This document shows, piece by piece, positions 24,725-32,742 of a DNA stretch of 64,000 nucleotides. Where the stretch lies: contig JBBECT010000005.1 of assembly GCA_040881665.1 (NCBI GenBank), forward strand, positions 264,138-328,137. Direction: 5' to 3'. A program made the translations under genes and the position numbers. The DNA is from Actinomycetota bacterium. GTDB lineage: Bacteria; Actinomycetota; UBA4738; HRBIN12. How positions within the stretch are numbered: the first letter of the stretch is position 1; every line of letters starts with the position of its first letter. A model generated the notes under the pieces. It saw only the letters and a list, made by a program, of their open reading frames with translations, searched no databases and had not been told where the DNA came from.

Positions 24725-25843
24725 CTAGGGCGCGAGCAGCTCGAACGCTCCCACCGTGGCGTGCGCGACCGCGTCTGGATCCATCTCGATGCCCAAGCCG
24801 GGACCAGAGGGAGCGACAACCTTGCCGCCGGTCGTCCGGATCGGATCGATCGCACCGAACTCCCACGGCTCGGCCGGCCACGCCTGCTCGTAGTAGGAGC
24901 TGCGGTCGAACGCGAGCATCACGTGCAGGTTCGCCGCCTGCACCAGCGGCATCCCGTAGCTGACCCATTCGACCTCGAGATCGCGCTCCGTCGCGAGCTC
25001 GCAGAGCGCGATCGCGGGGGTCACACCACCGAGATGCGCCACCTCCGACCGCAGCGCGTCCCACGGAGGGTCACCGAGCGCCTCCCGGAACTGACGCACC
25101 TCCCACACGGCATCGCCCGCCGCAACGACGGGGGTCCGGATCGCCGCACGGACGCGCCGGTAACCTTCGAGGTCGAAGTCGCTGAGCGGCGCCTCGAACC
25201 ATCGGCACCCCGTCTCGTCGAGCGCTCGTCCGACCTCGATCGCGCCCTCGAGGTCGTAGACACCCTCCGCATCGTGGATCAGCGCGAGGGCGGGAAGGCG
25301 TTCGTGCACGGCGCGGTGCAGCGACGCGTCTCGTGCGGGATCGCCGGAGGCGTGCAGCTTCGCCGCCGGGAACCCGAGCTCGACGACCTCTTCCAGCACG
25401 CCGAGGTAGGCCTCGAGGTCCGGCAACGTCGGTACCGATGCGTAGGCGGGGATCTCGTCGCGCGTTCCTCCGAGGAACCGGAACAGCGGCTGTCCGGCAC
25501 GTCGCGCCGCCAGATCCCAGAGCGCAACGTCGATCGCACCCGCCGCCGCGGGCGGGAACGGGTTCACCCCATGCCAGCGGATCGCGTCGAAGACGGCCTT
25601 CCGATCGTCCGCCTCCCGGCCGAGCAGCGGGCGCGCGGCGGTGCGGACCTGTTCGAGCCCGGTCAGATCGAAGTCGCCGAACGAGTCGGCGTCGAACCCA
25701 CCCATCCCGACGGCACCCTCGGTGTCCTCGACCCAGACGATGGTCGTGGTCGTGTACGGCGCGTCGAGCGCCTCGGTGTAGCGCTCGCGCGGGATGTCGG
25801 GACCGACGGCCGCGGCCGCGATCCGTCGGATCGTCGGGCTCAT
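24725..25843 (-). CDS. Enolase-superfamily enzyme (mandelate racemase/muconate lactonizing-like)
   Basis: A 372-residue protein with an enolase-type N-terminal capping domain (about 1-115) and a TIM barrel. Likely metal ligands are in LIHDAEG (Asp), FEAPLSD (Glu) and AAGDAVWE (Asp); the proximal lysine is in AAKLHASG, and GGVTPAIALCELA follows. The reaction (acid sugar dehydratase, racemase or cycloisomerase) cannot be told. The ATG overlaps the stop of the DUF983 gene, so it is the second gene of a pair. Confidence 0.85.
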   Translation of the reverse strand: MSPTIRRIAAAAVGPDIPRERYTEALDAPYTTTTIVWVEDTEGAVGMGGFDADSFGDFDLTGLEQVRTAARPLLGREADDRKAVFDAIRWHGVNPFPPAAAGAIDVALWDLAARRAGQPLFRFLGGTRDEIPAYASVPTLPDLEAYLGVLEEVVELGFPAAKLHASGDPARDASLHRAVHERLPALALIHDAEGVYDLEGAIEVGRALDETGCRWFEAPLSDFDLEGYRRVRAAIRTPVVAAGDAVWEVRQFREALGDPPWDALRSEVAHLGGVTPAIALCELATERDLEVEWVSYGMPLVQAANLHVMLAFDRSSYYEQAWPAEPWEFGAIDPIRTTGGKVVAPSGPGLGIEMDPDAVAHATVGAFELLAP

Positions 25844-26349
25844 CGAGCCCGCGGAACGTAGCCCGGCTGGGTGCGCCACACGAGGTAGTCGATCCCTGCC
25901 CAGATCACCTTGGCGCGCCGGAAGAACAACAGGGGGACGGCGACGACCACGATCGCGCTCGTCACGATAAGGCCCGCGGTGCTGACGTCGGGAAGGTCGG
26001 CGATCAACCACGCGACCAACACCGCCACGAACGCGACGGCCGTCACCAGGTAGTTGACGGTCATCGCGCCGAGGAACCCGCCCTCCTCTCGCTCGAGCGG
26101 GAGCTCGCACGTCGGACAGACGCGCTTGATCGAGAACACCGAGGCGAACAACCCCGGGCTCGCGCATCGCGGGCACCGAACCCGCAGCGCGCGTACGAGC
26201 ACCGCCGTGGTGCCGGGCCGGGGCTCGCTCGGGGCCGGGCCACGCTCACGTCGAAGTTGCTCGACCTCCGGCGTGCCGAGCACCTCGCCCAGCGACGGCG
26301 GCTCGTGGCGGGTTCCGCCGTTCGTCCCGGATCCGTTCCCCGTGCCCAT
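25840..26349 (-). CDS. DUF983 membrane protein with zinc-ribbon
   Basis: A 169-residue DUF983 protein. A Pro-rich leader is followed by two CxxC pairs (CPRCASPGLF and CPTCELPL) and then two membrane helices (about 95-115 and 122-142) and a short cytosolic tail. The function of the family is unknown. A TACCGT -10 element eight bases before the start suggests a leaderless message. Confidence 0.85.
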   Translation of the reverse strand: MGTGNGSGTNGGTRHEPPSLGEVLGTPEVEQLRRERGPAPSEPRPGTTAVLVRALRVRCPRCASPGLFASVFSIKRVCPTCELPLEREEGGFLGAMTVNYLVTAVAFVAVLVAWLIADLPDVSTAGLIVTSAIVVVAVPLLFFRRAKVIWAGIDYLVWRTQPGYVPRAR

Positions 26350-26377
26350 CGTCGGTCACGGTAGCAGCGCCGGGACG

Positions 26378-26878
26378 TCAGCTCGTGGTGCGAGACGAGC
26401 TCTTGCTCGAGTTGCCGGAACCCTTCTTCTTCGCCGTGTCCGCCACCGATGCCGCCGCGTCGGTGACCTGGTCCTTGAACGCCGCGGTCTGCTCCTTCAC
26501 CTCGGCCGTGACGTCGGACGCCCGGTCGCTGAAGCCCTCGGGAACGACCCCGTTGCCCCGCTCTCGGGTGCGATCCCACCACGCGCGGATCTGCTCGTAC
26601 CGCTCACGTCCGGCCTTCGTCCCGGCGACATAGGCGCCTCCGGCGGCGATCGCCAGGGTCATCGTTCGACGGAGCCGATGCTTCTTTGGTGCGCTGGTGG
26701 TTGGCTGCAGTCCCTCGATCGCGTCGAGGAACCGGCTGCGGTCCTTCGCGGCCCGATCGAGCTCGGTCCGGAGGACCTCGTTCTGGGCACGGAGCCGTTC
26801 GTTGTCCGTTCCGGACTTGTCCAGGCGGGTCTCGTTCACGCGCGCCTTGGCGCGCTCCTTCAGCTGGGTGACGTCCAT
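26378..26878 (-). CDS. Hypothetical coiled-coil protein with one membrane segment
   Basis: A protein of 166 residues. Residues 1-60 are predicted coiled coil (ERLRAQNEVLRTELDRAA). A short hydrophobic segment at about 74-88 (TLAIAAGGAYVAGTKAG) resembles YtxH-type glycine-rich anchors, and the tail is Ala/Lys/Ser rich. No enzyme motif is seen. GGGGAGAG lies just upstream of the ATG. It is the last gene before the tRNA-Val island. Confidence 0.65.
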   Translation of the reverse strand: MDVTQLKERAKARVNETRLDKSGTDNERLRAQNEVLRTELDRAAKDRSRFLDAIEGLQPTTSAPKKHRLRRTMTLAIAAGGAYVAGTKAGRERYEQIRAWWDRTRERGNGVVPEGFSDRASDVTAEVKEQTAAFKDQVTDAAASVADTAKKKGSGNSSKSSSRTTS

Positions 26879-26971
26879 CAGGCTCTCCCCTCTCGGTGGG
26901 TGATCGATTCCTATCGATCCCTTAGAGAGGGGTTCCCTGCGCAGGGCCGGGGCAAACGCCGAACCTAACCC

Positions 26972-27022
26972 GGTGGGCGGTAGAGGATTTGAACCTCTGA
27001 CCTCTTCCGTGTCAAGGAAGCG
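26972..27022. repeat. Far attachment-site repeat (partial tRNA-Val copy)
   Basis: 51 bases identical to the 3' part of the tRNA-Val gene at 28427-28477, from the discriminator side through the anticodon stem. After the repeat the sequence departs from tRNA, so this copy cannot make a functional tRNA. It also reads CCG where the true gene encodes CCA. It marks the far end of an element that integrated into tRNA-Val. Confidence 0.85.
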
Positions 27023-27168
27023 AAGCCCGACGCCCTGACCAGCCAATCCGCATGTCACCTGCTATCTCTTCGCTACTCTACGACACGCAGCAGACGCCTG
27101 GATATCGGGGCTCTGTGACCACACCGTGACCAGGGGCCGAGCACACCTCCTTGAAATAGACTCTCCCC

Positions 27169-27339
27169 GTGTCCCACGTCTTCGTGATTACGCCCTTCTC
27201 CCCAGAGACCGCTGGTGGCGAGGATCATCGGCTGTTCTCGGCGGTGCAAGAAGCGATCAGAACGGGGGTCAGCGATCCAGACTTTAGTGGGTGCCTCCGG
27301 TCTCCCATCCATATTGAGATGCCTGAGCAGTGTTCATGA
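27169..27339 (+). CDS. Small protein resembling the N-terminus of a TIR-like/deoxyribosyltransferase-like domain
   Basis: A reading frame of 56 residues from GTG. Its opening SHVFVITPFSPETAG, followed by EDHRLFSAVQEAI, resembles the first strand and helix of TIR-like and nucleoside 2-deoxyribosyltransferase-like domains (pattern VFVIMPF...Y..I), but the rest of such a domain is missing, so this may be a truncated gene. ACCTCC-type purine-poor sequence precedes it, so the ribosome site is weak. Its TGA overlaps the ATG of the next gene, which supports translation of the pair. The resemblance is weak and short. Confidence 0.4.
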   Translation: MSHVFVITPFSPETAGGEDHRLFSAVQEAIRTGVSDPDFSGCLRSPIHIEMPEQCS

Positions 27340-27953
27340 ACGCCCAAAGGCGCCTCTCTGAAAACCGGATCATCATTGCGCTCTCTTTGATCGCCGTAAC
27401 TGGAGCCATCGTCTGGGTACGCGCCTCCCAGAGCACATCTGAGCGCGCAGATCAAGAAGCATTCAGCGAAACACCGTTCGATCTGCGGCCATTCGATCCA
27501 AGTGACGAACGTGCCCCCTTGCTTCAACCTGGGGAACAGGTGCCCCTTAGTCAGGCTGACGGGTCTTTTGGCCTTCCTTCAATACGCCCAAATCACGAGC
27601 TAGCGTCCGATGAGTCGCTTTCGGAAGCATGGGTCGGCGGAGGTGAGATCGCCTATCGGTACGAGTCCGGCCTTCGCGTCTACCTTGCGGGTTGGCCGGA
27701 AGAGTCTGACCCGGTCGACTTCTACTCCAGTTCCCAGAAGGAAACCGGGGCGGGCGAATTGGTATCGATCAGGGGACAGGTTGGATGGGCTGTACCGAAG
27801 GACGGTCAACAACCCGGCTATCCCACAGAGGCCTTCGTCCTGTTCGTAACGGATGGGGTGGAAGTGTCGCTTCAAGGAGGCGATCTAACCACCACGGAAC
27901 TTCTGGACGTGGCTGAGTCCGTGGGTTCCGCTAGCGGGACTGCGGAAAGCTGA
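27336..27953 (+). CDS. Membrane-anchored extracytoplasmic protein, unknown
   Basis: A protein of 205 residues with an N-terminal anchor helix (RIIIALSLIAVTGAIVWV) and a soluble outer domain. The C-terminal part (YESGLRVYLAGWPEE, GQVGWAVPKDG, FVLFVTDGVEVSLQGGDLTTTELLDVAESV) has the look of DUF4367-type domains found in anti-sigma factor relatives. Its codon use is less GC-biased than its neighbours, consistent with transfer. It overlaps the preceding small gene by four bases. Function is not known. Confidence 0.6.
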   Translation: MNAQRRLSENRIIIALSLIAVTGAIVWVRASQSTSERADQEAFSETPFDLRPFDPSDERAPLLQPGEQVPLSQADGSFGLPSIRPNHELASDESLSEAWVGGGEIAYRYESGLRVYLAGWPEESDPVDFYSSSQKETGAGELVSIRGQVGWAVPKDGQQPGYPTEAFVLFVTDGVEVSLQGGDLTTTELLDVAESVGSASGTAES

Positions 27954-28114
27954 CTCCGGCAGGCACCTTGCAGTTCAAAGGTCCAAACGTCGGGCCCTTC
28001 GGAAAGTAGCGTCCGCGCACGTAGCGTACGAATCGCCTGAGGGTCGTTGGACGCAAAGACCTCCGCGTCATCCTCAACGAGATCTGTTCAAAGGAACTCG
28101 GAGAGGAGAGCACG

Positions 28115-28340
28115 GTGGTCGAACCAACCATGGACGCTTTGGAATGGCTGCGCAGGCAGCTGATCGGGCGCACCCCGACCTGCTGCAGGAGATGGTGAAG
28201 GTCATCGCAGCTGATGGGAGCCGAGGCAGACGCCCTGTGCGGCGCGGCTAACGGGAGCACTCCCACGAGCGCACGAACCGGCGGAACGGCTACCCGTCCC
28301 GACCCTGGGACACCCGAGCTAGCACGATCGGGGCGAGATT
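28115..28340 (+). pseudogene. IS256/Mutator-family transposase fragment, frameshifted
   Basis: Reading across three frames gives pieces of the N-terminus of an IS256-type transposase: MDALEWLRRQ, then PDLLQEMVKVIA, then LMGAEADALCGAA, then ERTNRRNGY and RPWDTRAS. At least three frameshifts break it and the catalytic DDE part is absent. No terminal inverted repeats are seen. Confidence 0.7.
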
Positions 28341-28425
28341 CCTTCACCCGCACTGACAATGAGTGACATCCAGGACCCGATGACTTCGTCGCGCGAGAGA
28401 GGCGATTCGTTGAGCAGGCCTTTTG

Positions 28426-28500
28426 TGGTGGGCGGTAGAGGATTTGAACCTCTGACCTCTTCCGTGTCAAGGAAGCGCTCTCCCCCTGAGCTAACCGCCC
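28426..28500 (-). tRNA. tRNA-Val (GAC)
   Basis: A full cloverleaf on the minus strand. The acceptor GGGCGGT pairs with ACCGCCC. The D arm GCTCAGGGGGAGAGC, anticodon arm CTTCC-TTGACAC-GGAAG with anticodon GAC, and T arm with GGTTCAAATCC are present, and CCA is encoded. It is the target of the island at 26972-28477. Confidence 0.95.
28427..28477. repeat. Near attachment-site repeat inside tRNA-Val
   Basis: The second copy of the 51-bp direct repeat. It is the 3' part of the intact tRNA-Val gene, so integration left the tRNA whole, as is usual for tyrosine integrases that target tRNA 3' ends. Confidence 0.85.
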
Positions 28501-28816
28501 GTGCGCTGCACACAAACTCTATCGCTTCCGCGGAGCCACCCCAGCTGCCGGGCTGCCAATGGAGGTGACCTGCGCCGGATGGCCGCACCCGGTCGCTGGT
28601 CCGAACAGCCTGGAGCGCACAACTCTCTCCCTCAGTCTAGATACCCGCCGCGTGGCCAACCGTAAGTGGAAAGGCTGCCCGACCCATCGCGTCGTCTTCG
28701 TGAACCAGGCGGGTCACGCGATCTCGGCTGTCGTGCAGGACGCTGCGTGTCCCCCGTTTGCGTGCTAGAGGTGGAGATTAGTCTGACGGCAGACACGAGT
28801 CTGATCTGATGGAGCC
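28501..28816. other. Intergenic region, no feature seen
   Basis: 316 bases between tRNA-Val and the DUF1905 gene. I find no convincing gene, hairpin or known site; it must hold the promoters of the outward-facing neighbours. A possible start region TAGAGG...TAGTCT occurs near 28768-28782. Confidence 0.4.
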
Positions 28817-29110
28817 ATGGCGAGAAAGGAGGCCGGGATGGAGGCATTGGGTGAGGAGTTCACGGCACCCCTGCTGAAGAGCCCGAACAAGGGCGGGTGG
28901 ACCTATGTGGTGATGCCCGACTCAGTCGAGTTCTTCGGCACGCGGGACCTCGTGAAGGTACGCGGGACCGTGGAGGGGCACCCCTTCCGAAGCTCTTTCA
29001 TGGCGATGGGTGACGGAACCCACAAGCTCCCGATCAAGACCGACGTACGGCAGGCGATCGGCAAGGAGGAGGGCGACACGGTGACCGTGCGTCTGGAGGA
29101 ACGCCTGTAG
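28817..29110 (+). CDS. DUF1905 domain protein
   Basis: A 97-residue single-domain protein. The sequence [19 protein letters not shown], the central [17 protein letters not shown], and [20 protein letters not shown] are typical of DUF1905, a small beta-barrel of unknown function that is often fused to a YdeI/OmdA helical domain. Here the domain stands alone. The start codon is ATG 28817; a later methionine at residue 8 is possible. Confidence 0.85.
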   Translation: MARKEAGMEALGEEFTAPLLKSPNKGGWTYVVMPDSVEFFGTRDLVKVRGTVEGHPFRSSFMAMGDGTHKLPIKTDVRQAIGKEEGDTVTVRLEERL

Positions 29111-29132
29111 CGATCCTCACGGCGGGGCGGCC

Positions 29133-30485
29133 TCAGAGTCCCCCGGGTTCGGGGTTGGGGTGCGAATCGGTGCCGGTCTTCACGAGCACGGCGTTCTCGC
29201 TCCCGCGCTCCTCCAGGACGCTGCCGTTCGTGCTCGGGCGGTTCGCGGTGCACCATCCGGAGGTGTTGAGGTTCGCCCGACTCGAGCCGCACATCGAAGA
29301 CGTCACACCGGACACCTTCTTCAGCCACATCTCCGCTGATCCGCCGCCGTCGAAGTTGATCGCGTTCCAGGTCTTCCTCGCGGCGTCCCCGCTGTGGTCG
29401 AACCGAGTGCGCCGCAGGAACGTCCCGAACTGCTTCAGGGTGAACCCCGACGACCACTCTCCCTGCCGCCCGTCGACCACCACGAGGAACACCCGGCACT
29501 CGGAGGCGGGGCCTTGCGCGCAGGCCCGATTGACGACCGCCCCCGAACGGGGATTCGCGCTGCATAGATCGCGGTTCACGTCCGGATCACAGGTCACCTG
29601 CCCCAGCGCACCGGCCTCGAGGAGCTGTTGCCGGCCCCCCACGACGTCGATCGCGCCGCGCGCACTCGTTCCCCACTGGAGGGTCACTCGGTTCCCCGCG
29701 GACAGACCTTTCAGGACCCTCGCCCCCGCGCCCCGCTGCTTCGAAGCGAGGACGACCTTCGCACCGGACGGCGAGGCCATCGCGCTGCCGCATCGTCGTG
29801 CCTCCACGGTGTAGCGACGCTTGATCTGGCGCTGGTTCGTCGTCCACGCGGGGGCGGTCGGATCCCTCAACAGCACCGAGCACGCGTTCCCCGGGGGCGG
29901 GCTTGGATTGCCGCCCTCGAACGAGTAGGCGGTGATCTCACCGGCGCCGGGCTTGGCGGCGTTCCACGCTTCGATCGGTCGCACCTTCGCGCCGACGTGG
30001 AGGTCAATCGCGGTCTTCGGCCGGTCGATGAACGCTCTCGTCTCGTCCTTGCGCACGCCGAAGATCGTCCCGCCGTTCCGCAGCCCGCTCGACCACACCT
30101 TGCCGTCCTCGATGAACACATGGTCGGGCCGCTTGATCCCGAAGTCGGCGTTGATCGACGCGATCGCTCCGTGGGCGAGCCCCATCGTCGACAGCTTCTG
30201 GGAGATCGGAAGCTTCGTTCCCCCCGCACCGACGTCGATCCTCGCCGGATTGCCGAACGGGGCGATCTCGAGGACGAAGGCGCGGACGTTCCTGCCATTG
30301 AGCCTCTGGAGGATCCGGGAGAAGCGAACGCCGGAGCCGGAGCCGCCGATCTGCACCCGATCGACCTCGAACGTGGTGGAACCCCACGTGTCGGCCGCGC
30401 TCGACGGGACGGTGCCGACACCGGCGAGGACGGTCACGGAGATCAGGGTGGCGAGGATCGCGCGAGGCAGGGGCACCCCCCGCAT
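29133..30485 (-). CDS. Secreted phosphodiester glycosidase-family (NAGPA) protein
   Basis: A 450-residue exported protein. A Sec signal (AILATLISVTVLAGVGTVPSSAA) precedes a NAGPA/phosphodiester glycosidase domain. Marks include INADFGIKRPDHVFIEDGKVW, VFLVVVDGRQGEWSSGFTLKQF and the INFDGGGSAEMW loop with the family's DGGGS. Enzymes of this group hydrolyse phosphodiester-linked sugars such as GlcNAc-1-phosphodiesters. Several cysteines suggest disulfides. I start it at ATG 30485, directly before the signal. It is divergent from the cupredoxin gene. Confidence 0.85.
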   Translation of the reverse strand: MRGVPLPRAILATLISVTVLAGVGTVPSSAADTWGSTTFEVDRVQIGGSGSGVRFSRILQRLNGRNVRAFVLEIAPFGNPARIDVGAGGTKLPISQKLSTMGLAHGAIASINADFGIKRPDHVFIEDGKVWSSGLRNGGTIFGVRKDETRAFIDRPKTAIDLHVGAKVRPIEAWNAAKPGAGEITAYSFEGGNPSPPPGNACSVLLRDPTAPAWTTNQRQIKRRYTVEARRCGSAMASPSGAKVVLASKQRGAGARVLKGLSAGNRVTLQWGTSARGAIDVVGGRQQLLEAGALGQVTCDPDVNRDLCSANPRSGAVVNRACAQGPASECRVFLVVVDGRQGEWSSGFTLKQFGTFLRRTRFDHSGDAARKTWNAINFDGGGSAEMWLKKVSGVTSSMCGSSRANLNTSGWCTANRPSTNGSVLEERGSENAVLVKTGTDSHPNPEPGGL

Positions 30486-30583
30486 CCTTCTGGAAGTCTC
30501 GCCGGGCGTCAATCCCGTCCGGGCTTGCGGCCGACTCAGGCCCGGGACTACGCTCGGAGCGATCTCCCCGGAAGGAGCCCCCG

Positions 30584-31210
30584 ATGCGCGCACGCACAGG
30601 CCCGGTCGTGCTGCTGGTCACGATCGTCCTCGGACTCACACCCTCGGCGGACGCCGGGATCGCGACGGTGGGGATCGACGACAACTTCTTCAATCCCAGC
30701 ACCGTCAGCGGCATCCAAGGCGGCGGGATCGCCTGGGACTGGCTCACGCCCAACCGCCAGCACAACGTCCGCCAGAACAAGGGCCTGTTCATCTCGGGGG
30801 CCCCGACGAGCAACGACGACGCGGTGTTCGTGCGCACGCTCTCCGCCGGCACGTTCCCCTACTACTGCGAGGTCCACGGGAGCCCGACCAGCGGCATGCG
30901 CGGAACGTTGAGGATCAAGCCGACCCTCGATCCGTCCCCCACGGGGCCACCCTTCACGGTCGCTTGGGCGGGGGCGGCGACGAACACTGGCAAGGCCTTC
31001 GATGTCGAGTATCGGGTCGGAGCCGCCGGAGATTGGCTGCCGTGGAAGACGGACACGACGCAGACCTCGGCCGTGTTCGGTCTCAACGACGATCCGGTGG
31101 CCATCGCGCCCGGCGCGACCTACCAGATCAGGGCCCGATCGCAGAAGTCGGTTACCGCGATCGGCAAGGTCAGCAAGTTCTCCCCGAGGGTCTCGATCCA
31201 GCCGGTCTGA
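30584..31210 (+). CDS. Secreted cupredoxin (plastocyanin-like) with C-terminal beta domain
   Basis: A 208-residue exported protein. After the signal (VVLLVTIVLGLTPSADA) comes a type I copper fold, about residues 25-110, with a copper-site histidine in NRQHNV and the Cys-His-Met loop YYCEVHGSPTSGMRG. The C-terminal 85 residues look like a fibronectin-III-type beta domain (FTVAWAGA, YQIRARSQKSVTA). It may carry electrons or bind copper outside the cell. GGAAGGAG precedes the ATG. Confidence 0.82.
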   Translation: MRARTGPVVLLVTIVLGLTPSADAGIATVGIDDNFFNPSTVSGIQGGGIAWDWLTPNRQHNVRQNKGLFISGAPTSNDDAVFVRTLSAGTFPYYCEVHGSPTSGMRGTLRIKPTLDPSPTGPPFTVAWAGAATNTGKAFDVEYRVGAAGDWLPWKTDTTQTSAVFGLNDDPVAIAPGATYQIRARSQKSVTAIGKVSKFSPRVSIQPV

Positions 31211-31254
31211 CCGCGGACCGGCGTGGGGCCGCGCTCGACCTCGACGGGAGACAC

Positions 31255-31560
31255 AGCACGATCGTGTCGGGTCCGGACACGGGACACGTACCGTTCCGGA
31301 TCGGGCGGAAGGTCCGACCGGAGATGCTCGTGGTCGGCGAGGAGCTGGTCCGGACGAAGCCCAAGGACCTGACGCGCGCGGGCATCGAGCGCGCGCCACG
31401 TGTCGTGGGCGCCCGGGACGGACGACCGCTGCTCGAAGACGGACGGGTGGTCGACGCCACGAACGTGGTCGGTGCACGGGTTTCACCCCCGGCTTCTCGT
31501 GGACTCGCTGCCGATCATCGAGAACGGGCAACCGAAGCACGATCGCCCGGATCGCCGACG
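31255..31560 (+). pseudogene. Possible decayed glycosidase-like gene piece
   Basis: The 460 bases between the cupredoxin stop and dapA (31211-31673) hold no intact gene. One frame gives RAPRVVGARDGRPLLEDGR, and after a frameshift near 31470 another gives VHGFHPRLLVDS. These recall the GGPLLLRDGRV and HPRTAIG motifs of phosphodiester glycosidases, the family encoded at 29133-30485. This could be a worn second copy, or chance in high-GC sequence. Confidence 0.3.
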
Positions 31561-31673
31561 CGATCGCGATGCGCACGACTCCGCGTGTCGAGCTCGCTAC
31601 GTCGACGTAAACCTGGGTCGACGGCGACCGATATTCTCTCCGGCGGCGTCCCGCAGCGATTCCCCAGTACCGG

Positions 31674-32567
31674 TCAGGGCACCGCGTCGATCGAGTGGAG
31701 GGCTCGCTCCAGCGCCTCAGCCGAGGCCGCAACCAGAGGCAGGCGAACGTCCGGCGTGGGTATCACGCCTTGCGCGTGGAGGACGGCCTTGAAGACGGCC
31801 GGACTAGGCTCGGCGAAGCACGCGGCGACCACGGGCAGCAGCTCCTCGTGATGCGACCTGCCCTCTTCGACCTTGCCCGCCATCCCGCACTCGACCATGT
31901 CCACGAACCGCTCGGTACACACGTGGGCGGACGCCGCGATGGCTCCCGAGGCGCCGAGCAGCATCATCGGGAACAGATACGGATCATCCCCGCCGAGGAT
32001 CGCGAAGCCTTCGGGCTTCTCGGCAAGGATGCGAAGCGTGGAGCCGTCGATCGAGCCCACGGCATGTTTCACGCCGATCACCTCGGGCATGTGAGCTAGC
32101 TGCAGCAGACCGTCGGGCTCGAGCAGCGTTCCCGTCCGGTACGGGATGTTGTAGAGCACGATCGGTACGGAGGAGGCGGCCGCGATCGCCTTGAAGTGTT
32201 GGACGATCCCCTCCTGGCTGGGTCGAAGGTAGTACGGCACGACGCACAACGCGGCGACTATGCCCGGGACATCGGCGATCGCCCGAGCGGAGGCGATCGA
32301 TTCCGCCGTGTCGTTGGTGCCGACGCCAACGATGAGTGGGACACCGCGGTCGACGCAAACTCGGGAACACACATCGACGACGGCCCGCTTCTCTTCCACC
32401 TCCAGGAGCGACGCTTCTCCCGTGGTCCCAAGGGCGACGAGCCCCGCCACTCCCCCCTCCAGGAGGCGATGACCGAGCCCCTCCAGGGCATCGAGCGCGA
32501 CCGATCCGTCAGGCGCGTAGGGCGTGATGACCGGTACGAACACGCCGCGCAGAGAATCGGAAGCCAT
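31674..32567 (-). CDS. dapA: 4-hydroxy-tetrahydrodipicolinate synthase family protein
   Basis: A 297-residue class I aldolase of the DapA family, which condenses aspartate semialdehyde with pyruvate at the start of diaminopimelate synthesis. Visible are GTTGEASLLEVEEK, the tyrosine in VLYNIPYRTG and the Schiff-base lysine in VIGVKHAVGS. A TATCGT -10 element seven bases before the ATG suggests leaderless expression. It lies 11 kb from the dapDCEF cluster, so it may be the DapA of that pathway or a related lyase such as an N-acetylneuraminate or sugar-acid aldolase; substrate within the family is hard to call. Confidence 0.8.
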   Translation of the reverse strand: MASDSLRGVFVPVITPYAPDGSVALDALEGLGHRLLEGGVAGLVALGTTGEASLLEVEEKRAVVDVCSRVCVDRGVPLIVGVGTNDTAESIASARAIADVPGIVAALCVVPYYLRPSQEGIVQHFKAIAAASSVPIVLYNIPYRTGTLLEPDGLLQLAHMPEVIGVKHAVGSIDGSTLRILAEKPEGFAILGGDDPYLFPMMLLGASGAIAASAHVCTERFVDMVECGMAGKVEEGRSHHEELLPVVAACFAEPSPAVFKAVLHAQGVIPTPDVRLPLVAASAEALERALHSIDAVP

Positions 32568-32742
32568 CGTCAGAACGATACAGGCGAGCGTCCGACGGCC
32601 CTTCGGCCCAGCTCACGGGGGCACTCAGCCAGCCCAAGACGACCAGGGAAGCTGCGTCGGGCGATGATTTCCGCGTACTCGGCCTGTCCCCGCTCGATGG
32701 GATGGAAGGCTCCCTATCGGCAGGGCACGGTCCGGTTGTGAG

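Larger units (their letters stand above)
26972..28477. mobile_element. Small integrated island at tRNA-Val
   Basis: About 1.5 kb bounded by the two 51-bp direct repeats. It carries two small overlapping genes (27169-27953), visibly lower GC than the surroundings, and an IS256-type transposase remnant (28115-28340). No integrase is visible, so it is either the worn remains of a larger element or a small passenger moved by an integrase in trans. The bases at 27023-27168 and 27954-28114 hold nothing I recognise. Confidence 0.7.

Noticed and set aside
26972-27050. A second tRNA-Val gene
   Set aside because: Only the 3' 51 bases match; the D arm and 5' acceptor strand are absent and replaced by unrelated sequence, so it is an attachment-site duplicate.
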